Program-made: the position numbers and the translations under genes
Shown: positions 25,720 through 33,997 of the stretch, in pieces
Position numbering within the stretch: the first letter of the stretch is position 1
Layout: each line of letters starts with the position of its first letter
DNA from: Anaerolineales bacterium
GTDB taxonomy: Bacteria; Chloroflexota; Anaerolineae; Anaerolineales; UBA11858
DNA: 46,904 bases
Assembly (NCBI GenBank): GCA_016785015.1
Contig: JADHTJ010000021.1
Span: forward strand, 1-46,904
Direction of reading: 5' to 3'
Notes under the pieces: generated by a model
Database searches by the model: none
The model's input: only the letters and a program-made list of their open reading frames with translations
Told to the model about the DNA's origin: nothing

Positions 25720-26520
25720 GTGGAAAATAGCTTTTCACCTTATGCACTTCGAAGGATAATTTTAGAGCAGTCTAAGAGAGCTGGTGTAGGACACATTGGC
25801 TCTTCCTTATCTGTTGCCGATATCATTGTTGCTTTATATCGTGATGTGTTGAATATCCCTTCCTTACAGGATCAAAATCGAGATCGTTTCGTACTATCGA
25901 AAGGGCATGCAGCTTTGGCACTTTATGCAGCGCTATTTCTTCGAAAAATAATCAGCAAGGATGAACTCGAATCGTTCTGTGGTGATGGAACTGCTGTTGG
26001 GGTTCACCCTGAACATGTTCTGAGAGGTGTTGATTTTTCTACAGGATCTCTTGGCCATGGTTTATCGATTGGGGCGGGTGCGGCTCTTGCCGCTAGGCTT
26101 CAAGACTCTGATCGCAGAGTATTTGTATTGATAAGTGACGCTGAATGTAATGAAGGATCCCTGTGGGAAGCAGTCATGTTTTCGGCTCATCATAAATTAT
26201 CCAATCTCATCGCTATCATCGATTTGAATGGGCAGCAGGCATTAGGGTACACAAAGGATATCTGCGATTTGGCCCCTCTAGAGCAGAAATGGAAGGCCTT
26301 CGGATGGGATGTGCGCATTATAGATGGACACAATGTCACTGAAATTGTGAATACGATTAACGTTTTAAATACTAATTCTGCTTCTCCTCACGTACTACTT
26401 GCCCAAACTACATTCGGCAAAGGTGTATCTTATATGGAGAGCCAACTTAAGTGGCATTATTGGCCTATGTCCGACGATGAATTCGAGCTTGCCTTAAGAG
26501 AAATAGAGGAGACTGTATGA
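25720..26520 (+). CDS. Transketolase, N-terminal (thiamine-pyrophosphate-binding) subunit
   Basis: A 266-residue protein matching the first half of transketolase: AGVGHIGSSLSVADIIVALY, VLSKGHAALALYA, GSLGHGLSIGAGAALA and the cofactor region SDAECNEGSLWEA. In split transketolases this subunit pairs with a C-terminal subunit, here the next gene. The start is GTG with GGAG seven bases upstream. Placement in a glycan locus suggests a two-carbon transfer in making an unusual sugar rather than the pentose phosphate pathway; that is inference. Confidence 0.9.
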   Translation: MENSFSPYALRRIILEQSKRAGVGHIGSSLSVADIIVALYRDVLNIPSLQDQNRDRFVLSKGHAALALYAALFLRKIISKDELESFCGDGTAVGVHPEHVLRGVDFSTGSLGHGLSIGAGAALAARLQDSDRRVFVLISDAECNEGSLWEAVMFSAHHKLSNLIAIIDLNGQQALGYTKDICDLAPLEQKWKAFGWDVRIIDGHNVTEIVNTINVLNTNSASPHVLLAQTTFGKGVSYMESQLKWHYWPMSDDEFELALREIEETV

Positions 26521-27437
26521 GGGGGACATTTATAAAAACTCTGATTGACCTTGCCAGTAACGACCCTAGAATAATGTTGCTTACGGGGGATTTAGGCTAC
26601 ATGGCCGTGGAACCTTTTAGGGATAAATTTCCACATCGTTTTGTTAACGTTGGTGTAGCTGAGCAGAATCTTGTTGGGATAGCTACTGGATTAGCTGAAT
26701 CCGGATTTATTCCCTTTGTTTATTCAATAGGAACATTTGCGTCATTACGCCCCTATGAATTTATTCGAAATGGCCCCATTTTGCATGAACTCCCAGTCCG
26801 AATTGTCGGTGTTGGGGGAGGATTTGAGTATGGGCTTAATGGTATTACACATTATGCTCTTGAAGATATTGGGATTATGCGCGTTCAGCCAGAAATTGTA
26901 GTGATTGCTCCGGCTGACTTTGAACAAACCCGAAACGCTCTTTTAGCAACTTGGGATCTGCCCGGCCCAATCTACTATCGAATTGGTAAGGATGATCGAA
27001 GCATTGTTCGCGGTTTAGATGGCAGGTTTGACCTAGGGAAACCGCAGCATATTAGGAGTGGGGCTGATGCCTTAATTTTGACAACTGGTAGCATTTCATT
27101 GGAGGTTGTTAAGGCCGCCGATTTATTAGAGGAGGATGGAATATCAAATGAAGTTGTGGTAGTGGCAAGTTTTAATCCACCGCCGGTTAATTGTTTATCC
27201 TCAGTGTTGATGGAGTTTCCGATTGCTTTCACAGTTGAAGCTCATTATATTTCAGGGGGATTGGGGTCATTGATTTCAGAAATCATAGCTGAAAATAATA
27301 TAAATTGCCAACTCGTACGATGTGCTGTAACATCTATTCCGCGAGGTATTTCTGGAAGCCAGGAATTTATGAATGAATCTTACAAAATTTCTGGGGCTGA
27401 GATAGCGCGAAGAATCGTCAAAGAATTGAAGTCATGA
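26517..27437 (+). CDS. Transketolase, C-terminal subunit
   Basis: A 306-residue partner of the preceding gene, with the pyrimidine-binding region: GDLGYMAVEPFRDKFPHRFVNV, GVAEQNLVGIATGLAESGF (catalytic Glu in AEQN), and the C-terminal domain from ~180 (RSGADALILTTGS). It overlaps the N-terminal subunit gene by ATGA, so the two are translationally coupled and probably made in equal amounts. Together they equal one transketolase of about 570 residues. Confidence 0.9.
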   Translation: MRGTFIKTLIDLASNDPRIMLLTGDLGYMAVEPFRDKFPHRFVNVGVAEQNLVGIATGLAESGFIPFVYSIGTFASLRPYEFIRNGPILHELPVRIVGVGGGFEYGLNGITHYALEDIGIMRVQPEIVVIAPADFEQTRNALLATWDLPGPIYYRIGKDDRSIVRGLDGRFDLGKPQHIRSGADALILTTGSISLEVVKAADLLEEDGISNEVVVVASFNPPPVNCLSSVLMEFPIAFTVEAHYISGGLGSLISEIIAENNINCQLVRCAVTSIPRGISGSQEFMNESYKISGAEIARRIVKELKS

Positions 27438-28141
27438 CGAATAAAAGAGAAATGGATTTTTCGATTATATTGCCTGTTTATAATCAAGCCGATCATATCA
27501 CACAGGTGATCGATGAATATGTTCAAACTTTCGAGAATATTAAATACTCACATGAATTTATTTTAGTGATCAACAACTCAAATGATAGGTCGATACATGT
27601 TTGTGAACAACTTACAACAAAATATAACAATGTTCACAGTGTCAATCTTGAGTCTGGTGGGTGGGGCAATGCGGTTAAAGCGGGATTGAGAATCGCCCAA
27701 GGTAGGATGGTATGCTATACCAATTCTGCTCGCACTAGCCCTGAGAATTTAGCGCTATTAGTACTTTATGGAGCCGTAAACGAAGATAGAGTCATAAAGG
27801 CAAATCGAAAAAACCGTGAAAGTGTTTTTCGGCGTTTAGGATCTTTGGTGTATAACCTTGAATGTCGAGCTTTATTTGATGTGCCCTTTTGGGATATCAA
27901 TGGCACCCCAAAAGTGTTTCCGAGAAGTTTTCCAAAACTGTTTGATCTTGCCCGAAATGATGATTTAATCGACTTGGAGTTTTCAATTATTTGCAAGCAA
28001 AATGATTATCCAATGATCGAAGTGCCAATTTTCTCGCAACGCCGGCACGGCGGGAAATCCACAACGAATATTAGCTCAGCGATAAGGATGTATTTGGGTG
28101 CATTTCTGATGTGGCTTGATATTCTAAAAGGGGAAGCATAA
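27434..28141 (+). CDS. Glycosyltransferase family 2
   Basis: A 235-residue GT-A-fold transferase with opening FSIILPVYNQADHITQVIDEY and a later VNLESGGWGNAVKAGLRIAQG, the region where GT2 enzymes bind the nucleotide sugar. The usual DxD is not obvious; TNSA follows the expected strand. No membrane segment is evident. It begins within ATGA of the transketolase gene. It resembles dolichol-phosphate-mannose synthase-like enzymes in length. The sugar is unknown. Confidence 0.82.
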   Translation: MTNKREMDFSIILPVYNQADHITQVIDEYVQTFENIKYSHEFILVINNSNDRSIHVCEQLTTKYNNVHSVNLESGGWGNAVKAGLRIAQGRMVCYTNSARTSPENLALLVLYGAVNEDRVIKANRKNRESVFRRLGSLVYNLECRALFDVPFWDINGTPKVFPRSFPKLFDLARNDDLIDLEFSIICKQNDYPMIEVPIFSQRRHGGKSTTNISSAIRMYLGAFLMWLDILKGEA

Positions 28142-29334
28142 TGCACACTCCATCACTGAAGCAGCTAGATCAAATATGGGATAAGCATTCGGACGAGTGG
28201 AGGGATCCCCTTGAGATCATTTCACTTAATCAAAATGCATCAAATGTCGATTCCAAATTATTCCAAAGTTTTATCAGTGGGAGATGGTGGGAAACAATAG
28301 AAAAATTAGGTATTACTCTTTTTGTTACTCGAGAATATGAACATTTGGTGTTAGCGTATTGCATCAGAGATGGTGAGCCAACGATTTCCTATTATCCATT
28401 ACCTCATCCCTCAGGGATGACTTTTGATAAAACAACAGAAAGCCTCTACATTGCTAGTACGAGAAACCCGAACCAATTATTTAGATTTAAACCTTTTTCT
28501 AACTCAATGCGGCGATCAGATGTTATGCAAAACCGGGTGGATTCATATCTAAGCACAAAACCACTTATTCCAGTTAGTTCCCAATTTGTGCCAGGTTGTA
28601 CTTATCTGCACGATCTTGCCATGATTGGAGATAATTTACATGCCAATGCAGTTGGCCACAATGCCGTCATTCGCATGGAAGTCGATGGAAGCTATCAAAG
28701 GAGATGGTGGCCAAAGTGCATCGAGCTTAATGGAAGAGCCCGTTTTGATCAAAACTATCTACAATTGAATTCCATTGCAGCTGGAAATAGTCTTAAGGAA
28801 TCTTTTTTTTCAGCATCGACGGACAGGGTATCTTCGCGTCGACCTGGGCACAAGAATTTTAAAGTTGACAAGCAAGGAGTTATATTTTCTGGGAAAACTC
28901 GCCAACCCATTGTACGAGGATTGACTCGCCCGCACTCTGCACGAATTCACCATGAAAAATTGTGGGTTGATAATAGCGGGTATGGTGAGTTGGGCTATGT
29001 TGATGATGGCCAATATAAAAAATATGTTGAATTACCTGGTTGGACGCGCGGGCTATTGTTGACGGATACGGTGGCATTCGTTGGTTCTTCTCGTGTAATT
29101 CCCCGATTTAGAATGTACGCACCTGGATTGAATGTTGATGAAAGTGTTTGTGGCATTCATGTTATTGATTTGAATAAACAGAAGATTACCGGCAGTGTGG
29201 TGTGGCCGTTTGGAAACCAAGTATTTTCAATTGTTGCCGTAGATACAAAAATTACCTCAGGGTTTCCTACGAGGGTTGGAGTAAAACGCTCTACACTGAA
29301 CGAAAAAGCGTTATATTACAGCTTCATTACGTAA
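28141..29334 (+). CDS. DUF4915 / TIGR03032-like protein
   Basis: A 397-residue protein with features recalled for DUF4915: WWETIEKLGITLFVTREYEHLVL, PHPSGMTFD, HDLAMIGDNLHANAVGHNAV and GLTRPHSARIHHEKLWVDNSGYGELGYV. The repeated four-strand pattern suggests a beta-propeller. No signal peptide is seen. The family often sits in surface-glycan clusters; its activity is not known to me. The start shares one base with the GT2 stop (TAATG), implying coupling. Confidence 0.7.
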   Translation: MHTPSLKQLDQIWDKHSDEWRDPLEIISLNQNASNVDSKLFQSFISGRWWETIEKLGITLFVTREYEHLVLAYCIRDGEPTISYYPLPHPSGMTFDKTTESLYIASTRNPNQLFRFKPFSNSMRRSDVMQNRVDSYLSTKPLIPVSSQFVPGCTYLHDLAMIGDNLHANAVGHNAVIRMEVDGSYQRRWWPKCIELNGRARFDQNYLQLNSIAAGNSLKESFFSASTDRVSSRRPGHKNFKVDKQGVIFSGKTRQPIVRGLTRPHSARIHHEKLWVDNSGYGELGYVDDGQYKKYVELPGWTRGLLLTDTVAFVGSSRVIPRFRMYAPGLNVDESVCGIHVIDLNKQKITGSVVWPFGNQVFSIVAVDTKITSGFPTRVGVKRSTLNEKALYYSFIT

Positions 29335-29447
29335 ATACTTATTTGCTATCAAAAGCCGCTTGGAATTTACCTTGCTAGGAGTAATCCTCGGGTAATTCCG
29401 CCAATCGGGGAACCCCGTTTGAGAAATATAAGGAGAAAACAAAAACA

Positions 29448-30377
29448 ATGAGCTCTGAATTTCGTCTTGTAATGCTAAGTGCAATGTATGAAAATGGGGG
29501 CAATGTGACCCATCGGTTGTTTGACGGGCACAAACAAATGTATGTGTATCCATTTGAATCACAAATAGGTACGCGTTATGTGGTTGATCACATGTCGTCG
29601 GCATTCCCAGTGAAATATCGCTGGCCAGTTTTTTCTCTCGATGCGACTCCTGATCAAGATTACTTTGCAATTATTGATGAAGAGTGCAAAGTTCGAGCGC
29701 GCACACCTCATGTGAGCAAATTTCGGCATATGCCTTTTGAATTTTCTGACGATGAGCGAAGAGAGATTTACAAAAGGTATGTGGCTAAAACTGAAAGGTC
29801 TGCATCAAATAACATTGCAGCGTTTTTTAGGGCGACTTTCGATGCTTGGAAGGATTACAACCGCACAGGTAAAGAGAAAGTATATGTGGGTTATAGTCCA
29901 ATAATCGTTATTGATGCCGACAAGATATTAAATGCATTGCCGAAAGCGCACGTAGTTCATGTGGTAAGGAATCCCTGGTCAGCATATGCTGACACCAAAA
30001 AACGCCCTGTTCCCATGTCATTGCAGAATTACATGCGTGCATGGGTGTTGAACCAATATCATGCGTTGCTGTTTAACGAGAAATATCCTGATCGCATGCA
30101 TGTTGTTCGAACTGAAGATGTGATTGGTGATCCTATAAATACTCTGGGACGCATTTGTAGAAAGTTGTCTTTGGATGTATATGATTCCCTGGCAACACCA
30201 ACTTGGAACGGTTCTGAGTTGAATGAAGTATATCCCTGGGGAACAATTCGGAAAGCTACTTCGGAAGCTAATCTGGCTACAGCAAATGAATTGTCGGATC
30301 AGGAAAAAGCCGAAGTTCGCGATTATGCTGGACGGTATATTGAAGATTTTGATTACACAAGTTTCCTAAAGGAATGA
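29448..30377 (+). CDS. Sulfotransferase family protein
   Basis: A 309-residue protein. The N-terminal strand RLVMLSAMYENGGNVTHRLFDGH occupies the place of the PAPS 5'-phosphosulfate loop, and HVVRNPWSAYADTKKR matches the 3'-phosphate-binding segment (RNP...S...). An MRAWVLNQYHALLFNEKYP helix and VVRTEDVIGDP follow, as in sulfotransferases. It probably adds sulfate to a sugar or glycan made by the same operon. AAGGAG lies 12 bases before the ATG, a rather long spacing. It overlaps the epimerase by ATGA. Confidence 0.8.
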   Translation: MSSEFRLVMLSAMYENGGNVTHRLFDGHKQMYVYPFESQIGTRYVVDHMSSAFPVKYRWPVFSLDATPDQDYFAIIDEECKVRARTPHVSKFRHMPFEFSDDERREIYKRYVAKTERSASNNIAAFFRATFDAWKDYNRTGKEKVYVGYSPIIVIDADKILNALPKAHVVHVVRNPWSAYADTKKRPVPMSLQNYMRAWVLNQYHALLFNEKYPDRMHVVRTEDVIGDPINTLGRICRKLSLDVYDSLATPTWNGSELNEVYPWGTIRKATSEANLATANELSDQEKAEVRDYAGRYIEDFDYTSFLKE

Positions 30378-31318
30378 AAAAAATATTGCTTACTGGAGGA
30401 ACTGGATTCGTAGGTTCTAATCTTGCAAGACGACTGCTTCAAGATGGTCACATTTTACATCTTTTTGTTCGCCCTGGATATAAATCTTGGAGAATTGATC
30501 AAATAGAAGAAGATCTAATTTTTCACGAAGTCGATTTGCTGAACTATGATCAAGTATCTAAAAAAGTAAAACAAATTGGACCTGATTGGGTTTTTCATTT
30601 GGCGACAAGAGGAGCTTATTCGTGGCAAGACGATGTCCATGACATTGTTTATACCAATGTGAATGGAACGGTGAATTTACTAGAAGCGGTTATTAGAACT
30701 GGGTTTGAAATCTTTATCAATACAGGCTCATCTTCTGAATATGGAGAAAAAGACCACGCACCACTTGAGACAGAATATCTAAACCCTAATAGCTATTATG
30801 CTGCAACAAAAGCATTCAATACTCACTATTGCAAATATGTCGGATCGAGTAAAAATCTTAACATAATTACTTTCCGACTGTATTCTGTCTTTGGCCCATA
30901 TGAAGATCCAAGGCGATTTATACCCACATTGATCCGGTATGGTCTAAATGGGAAATTACCACCATTAGTGGATCCTGAGATTGCACGAGATTTTATCCAC
31001 ATTGATGATGTGCTCGATTTATATTTGTTAGCAGCAAATACATTAGAAGCGGCACCGGGCTCAATTTATAACGTTGGAACTGGTAAACAAACCACCATCC
31101 GGGATAGTGTTAGTGTTGCTCGAAAATTGATGGGAATTGAAGTCGAACCAAAATGGAGCTCACACGAGAACCGAAAATGGGATACAAATAATTGGGTAGC
31201 TAATATCAGCCTTGTAAAGTCGAAATTCAATTGGTACCCTAACTTAGATTTTGCGACCGGATTTTCGCGCACCCTGAAATGGTTCCAGGAAAATCCCAAA
31301 TACCTATACCAAATCTAG
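30374..31318 (+). CDS. NAD-dependent sugar epimerase/dehydratase
   Basis: A 314-residue extended SDR. NAD motif TGGTGFVGSN, HLATRGAYSWQDD, GSSSEYGEKD, the YYAATK catalytic pair, and DFIHIDDVLDLYLLA with YNVGTGKQTT. It acts on a nucleotide sugar, probably as 4-epimerase, dehydratase or reductase. It is the last gene of the AT-rich glycan operon; the next gene starts 50 bases later. Confidence 0.87.
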   Translation: MKKILLTGGTGFVGSNLARRLLQDGHILHLFVRPGYKSWRIDQIEEDLIFHEVDLLNYDQVSKKVKQIGPDWVFHLATRGAYSWQDDVHDIVYTNVNGTVNLLEAVIRTGFEIFINTGSSSEYGEKDHAPLETEYLNPNSYYAATKAFNTHYCKYVGSSKNLNIITFRLYSVFGPYEDPRRFIPTLIRYGLNGKLPPLVDPEIARDFIHIDDVLDLYLLAANTLEAAPGSIYNVGTGKQTTIRDSVSVARKLMGIEVEPKWSSHENRKWDTNNWVANISLVKSKFNWYPNLDFATGFSRTLKWFQENPKYLYQI

Positions 31319-31368
31319 CAAATCAGACATTTTATTTAATGCAATGTAGATGTTCACTCAAAAAATTG

Positions 31369-31713
31369 ATGGATAAATTAAAGATTACCCCCACAGGAAT
31401 TCAAGTAAACCGAGATGAAAGTTTTATGACCATCACCTGGAATGATGATCATAAAAGCAAATATTCCTTCTCTCTATTGCGTCACGCCTGCCCCTGTGCG
31501 GAATGCCGCGGGCACGAGAATATGGGCCCCCTTCCAGACCCAGGTGTTTTTGATCGGCCTTCAGAGGACTCTCCTCGTACCCATTTGACCGATGTCGAAG
31601 CTGTGGGGAGTTATGCTATTACGATATATTGGGGGGATGGTCACCAATATGGAATTTACAATTGGAATTATTTGCGGGCCTTGTGCCCCTGTGACGTTTG
31701 TCGCGGGATTTAA
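31369..31713 (+). CDS. DUF971 (GBBH-like) domain protein
   Basis: A 114-residue protein: KITPTGIQVNRDESFMTITWNDDHKSKY, then LLRHACPCAECRG and a C-terminal NYLRALCPCDVCRG. The family has the fold of the gamma-butyrobetaine hydroxylase N-terminal domain; the two CPCxxC motifs probably bind a metal. ATG 31369 gives the usual length; in-frame starts upstream have no ribosome site, nor does this one. Function in bacteria is uncertain, with links to iron-sulfur proteins reported. Confidence 0.82.
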   Translation: MDKLKITPTGIQVNRDESFMTITWNDDHKSKYSFSLLRHACPCAECRGHENMGPLPDPGVFDRPSEDSPRTHLTDVEAVGSYAITIYWGDGHQYGIYNWNYLRALCPCDVCRGI

Positions 31714-31728
31714 GGTTGAGAATTCCCC

Positions 31729-31759
31729 AAAAAATTGGGCCGGAATGAATCCCGGCCCA
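31729..31759 (-). terminator. Terminator at the end of the phosphosignalling operon
   Basis: TGGGCCGG (31736-31743) and CCGGCCCA (31752-31759) form the stem. On minus it is followed by AATTTTTTGG. The plus side lacks a good T run, so it mainly serves the NarL-type regulator gene. Confidence 0.8.
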
Positions 31760-31768
31760 TGATAACTT

Positions 31769-32425
31769 TTATTGCAAGTGATCTCTCAAGTTGTGTTCGA
31801 CGGCATAGGCTGCAGCCTCTGCTCGGTTGCTGACATTCAATTTCGAGAGAATGCTGCTGACATAGTTTCGCACTGTACCTTCGCCTAGGAAAAGCTCCTT
31901 GGCGATTTCGCGGTTCGTTTTACCTTCTGAAACGAGAATCAGCACGTGTTTTTCTTGTTGCGTTAGATCTGCAAAGGCCGAAGCTTCTTCTTCCTTTGCG
32001 GCCCGACGGACTTCCTGGAAGATGCGCTGGGTCACTGCGGGGTCTAAAAGCGCTTCACCCCGGCTGACAGCCTCTAGTGCACGTACGAGATCATCACCAC
32101 CAATTTGCTTGAGCACATATCCTGCGGCACCAGCGCGTATCGCTGAGAATAGCATTTCATCTTCAGCATAGGATGTTAGCATGATGACTTGCGTGTCTGG
32201 ATAGCTCTCAGTTATTTTTTCACAAGCATCAATTCCCGAGCCTCCGGGCAATCGAATGTCCATGACAACAACATCGGGGGAAAACTGTTCAACATAATTA
32301 AGAGCTTCGCGAGCCGATCCCGCTTCGGCAACGACTTCAAAATGTGGATGACGTTCTAAAAGTGACTTCAAACCTAATCTAACTACTTCATGATCGTCTA
32401 CCAATAATATTCTCTGTTTTTTCAT
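31769..32425 (-). CDS. NarL/LuxR-family response regulator
   Basis: A 218-residue regulator: receiver domain with DDHE acidic pair, phosphoacceptor Asp in VVMDIRLPG, Thr in MLTSYA and Lys in VLKQIG; then a LuxR-type helix-turn-helix ([20 protein letters not shown] ... [18 protein letters not shown]). All phosphorylation residues are intact, but no histidine kinase gene is in this window. AAGGAG lies upstream of the ATG. It has its own promoter (32449-32477) and could also be read from the upstream operon. Confidence 0.93.
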   Translation of the reverse strand: MKKQRILLVDDHEVVRLGLKSLLERHPHFEVVAEAGSAREALNYVEQFSPDVVVMDIRLPGGSGIDACEKITESYPDTQVIMLTSYAEDEMLFSAIRAGAAGYVLKQIGGDDLVRALEAVSRGEALLDPAVTQRIFQEVRRAAKEEEASAFADLTQQEKHVLILVSEGKTNREIAKELFLGEGTVRNYVSSILSKLNVSNRAEAAAYAVEHNLRDHLQ

Positions 32426-32448
32426 ACTGTGTTCTCCTTGCGGGCGAG

Positions 32449-32477
32449 AGTATAGCCTACTGTAATTCGCCTGACAA
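32449..32477 (-). promoter_or_regulatory. Promoter of the NarL-type regulator gene
   Basis: On minus, TTGTCA (32472-32477) and TATACT (32449-32454) are spaced exactly 17 bases; each matches consensus at five of six positions. It sits between the two regulator genes. Confidence 0.65.
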
Positions 32478-32481
32478 GAGC

Positions 32482-33213
32482 TTAATCTAAGGCAGATTGT
32501 TCCCGACGGTAATCCACAAAGCGGTATCCCACTCCTCGTTCGGTAAGAATATACCCGGGTTTGGCCGGATCTTGTTCGATCTTTTTGCGCAAGTAATTTA
32601 CATAGAGGCGAACATAGTGCGGTTCATCTCTATATTCATAACCCCAAACTTTGGTCAGGATTTGTTCATGGGTCAGCACCCAGCCCGCGTTTTGCACAAG
32701 ATGGTATAGCAGACGATATTCGGTTGGTCGGAGCTGAACTATTTTTCCATCAACCCAAACCTCACGGCGTTTGAAATCAAGTTTTAAGCGTTCATCGACA
32801 TCGATAACGCTTGGCGCACTCCCTTCAGTAGATTCAATTCGACGCAGGACAGCGCGTACTCGGCTCACTAGTTCGCGCGGGCTGAAAGGCTTGGTAACAT
32901 AATCGTCTGCACCCCACTCTAGCCCCCGCACACGATCATCTTCTTCTCCCTTCGCTGTCAGCATGATGACCGGTACAGAGCTAAACTCCCGAACCTTCTG
33001 TAATACTTGAAAACCATCGATATCAGGCAACATCACATCCAACAGAACCAAGCTTGGAAGAGAATTGCGCACTTGTTCAATGGCCTCCTTCCCATTATAG
33101 GCGGGAATAACCTGGAATCCATCGTGCTCTAAATTCAGGCGAATAAAGCGCACGATTCGTTTTTCGTCGTCAACAACCAAGATTCGATGACCTTGAATTC
33201 GTTCATTTGCCAT
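32482..33213 (-). CDS. OmpR/PhoB-family response regulator
   Basis: A 243-residue regulator with receiver ([17 protein letters not shown] with the phosphoacceptor Asp, [19 protein letters not shown]) and a C-terminal winged helix ([17 protein letters not shown] ... [15 protein letters not shown] ... GVGYRF). It starts two bases after the 80-residue gene and is thus in the kinase/phosphatase operon. No cognate histidine kinase is present nearby. Confidence 0.94.
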   Translation of the reverse strand: MANERIQGHRILVVDDEKRIVRFIRLNLEHDGFQVIPAYNGKEAIEQVRNSLPSLVLLDVMLPDIDGFQVLQKVREFSSVPVIMLTAKGEEDDRVRGLEWGADDYVTKPFSPRELVSRVRAVLRRIESTEGSAPSVIDVDERLKLDFKRREVWVDGKIVQLRPTEYRLLYHLVQNAGWVLTHEQILTKVWGYEYRDEPHYVRLYVNYLRKKIEQDPAKPGYILTERGVGYRFVDYRREQSALD

Positions 33214-33215
33214 GA

Positions 33216-33458
33216 TTACTCTCTCACGAACCCAATAATTTGTTCTTCGTCTTCACTGGGACGAATTTCAATAAATGTCAACTGGTTTACCGGCCAATAA
33301 ACCGTTGTAACACCGTGATCGAGGAAATGTAAATCCCTGCCGTCCCTGTATCTGGGGTTGGCCACTTTGATTAGTTGATCATTTGACTGGGGTAACTCAT
33401 CGATTTCTGCAATGATTGGATCTTGGTTAAGGACATGTAGAATAACCTCGATAGCCAT
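33216..33458 (-). CDS. 80-residue protein of unknown function
   Basis: A small acidic protein, MAIEVILHVLNQDPIIAEID followed by LPQSNDQLIKVANPRYRDG, HFLDHGVTTVYWPVNQL and TFIEIRPSEDEEQIIGFV, mostly predicted beta strands with no cysteines or membrane segment. I do not recognise the family. An earlier in-frame ATG (33470) exists, but GGAG six bases before ATG 33458 decides the start. It sits between the FHA and OmpR-type genes with almost no spacing, so it probably belongs to the same pathway, possibly as an adaptor. Confidence 0.75.
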   Translation of the reverse strand: MAIEVILHVLNQDPIIAEIDELPQSNDQLIKVANPRYRDGRDLHFLDHGVTTVYWPVNQLTFIEIRPSEDEEQIIGFVRE

Positions 33459-33470
33459 AATTTTCTCCAT

Positions 33471-33992
33471 TCATTCTTTGATAAGAATCTGAATCTTAAA
33501 TTTTCCGAGAGTGAGAATATCTCCGTGCTGAATGGAATGTTCAGCACGCGCAGCAATTTTCTGACCATTGAGACGAGTTCCATTGGCTGAACCTAAATCC
33601 TTTGTAATAATATCTTGTTTGCTGATTGTCAAATTAGCATGTAATCGTGAGACTCCAGCTTCATAGGCATCATGACTGCTCAGATCAATATCTGGGACGA
33701 TCATTTGGCCCTCGGTTGAACGACCAATGGTAAGGTCTTTTTCTCCTTGTATAAAGATAATCTCATCTGAATCCATTATTCTAATAGCAACCTGACTATC
33801 TTTCATCTCCACCGGTGGAGTAGGGAAGGTGCTTGTTGTTGGTGATGATATCCCTGACATTTTATTCAAGTCCGATCGATTTATTGTCGCGGTGGTATCG
33901 CTGTTATTATACAGTTGAGCACCACAGTAGGTGCAAAAGAGTGCGCCATTCAATTCCTGATGTTTACATTGAGGACAAGTAATCATAACCAA
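33471..33992 (-). CDS. Zinc-ribbon and FHA domain protein
   Basis: A 173-residue protein. The N-terminus has CPQCKHQ and FCTYCGAQL, a two-pair zinc ribbon; a Ser/Thr-rich linker (~30-65) could hold phosphorylation sites. The FHA domain covers ~80-173: LTIGRSTEGQMIVPDIDLSS, VSRLHANL, DLGSANGTRLNGQKI and HGDILTLGKFKIQI, with the phosphothreonine-binding Arg, Ser, and Asn-Gly intact. FHA domains read phosphothreonine made by Ser/Thr kinases, fitting its place between the kinase/PP2C and the regulators. The start could be M1 or M3. Confidence 0.88.
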   Translation of the reverse strand: MVMITCPQCKHQELNGALFCTYCGAQLYNNSDTTATINRSDLNKMSGISSPTTSTFPTPPVEMKDSQVAIRIMDSDEIIFIQGEKDLTIGRSTEGQMIVPDIDLSSHDAYEAGVSRLHANLTISKQDIITKDLGSANGTRLNGQKIAARAEHSIQHGDILTLGKFKIQILIKE

Positions 33993-33997
33993 CTTAC

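Noticed and set aside
29385..29420. CGGGG/CCCCG inverted repeat before the sulfotransferase gene as a terminator
   Set aside because: The loop would be only two bases and there is no T run.
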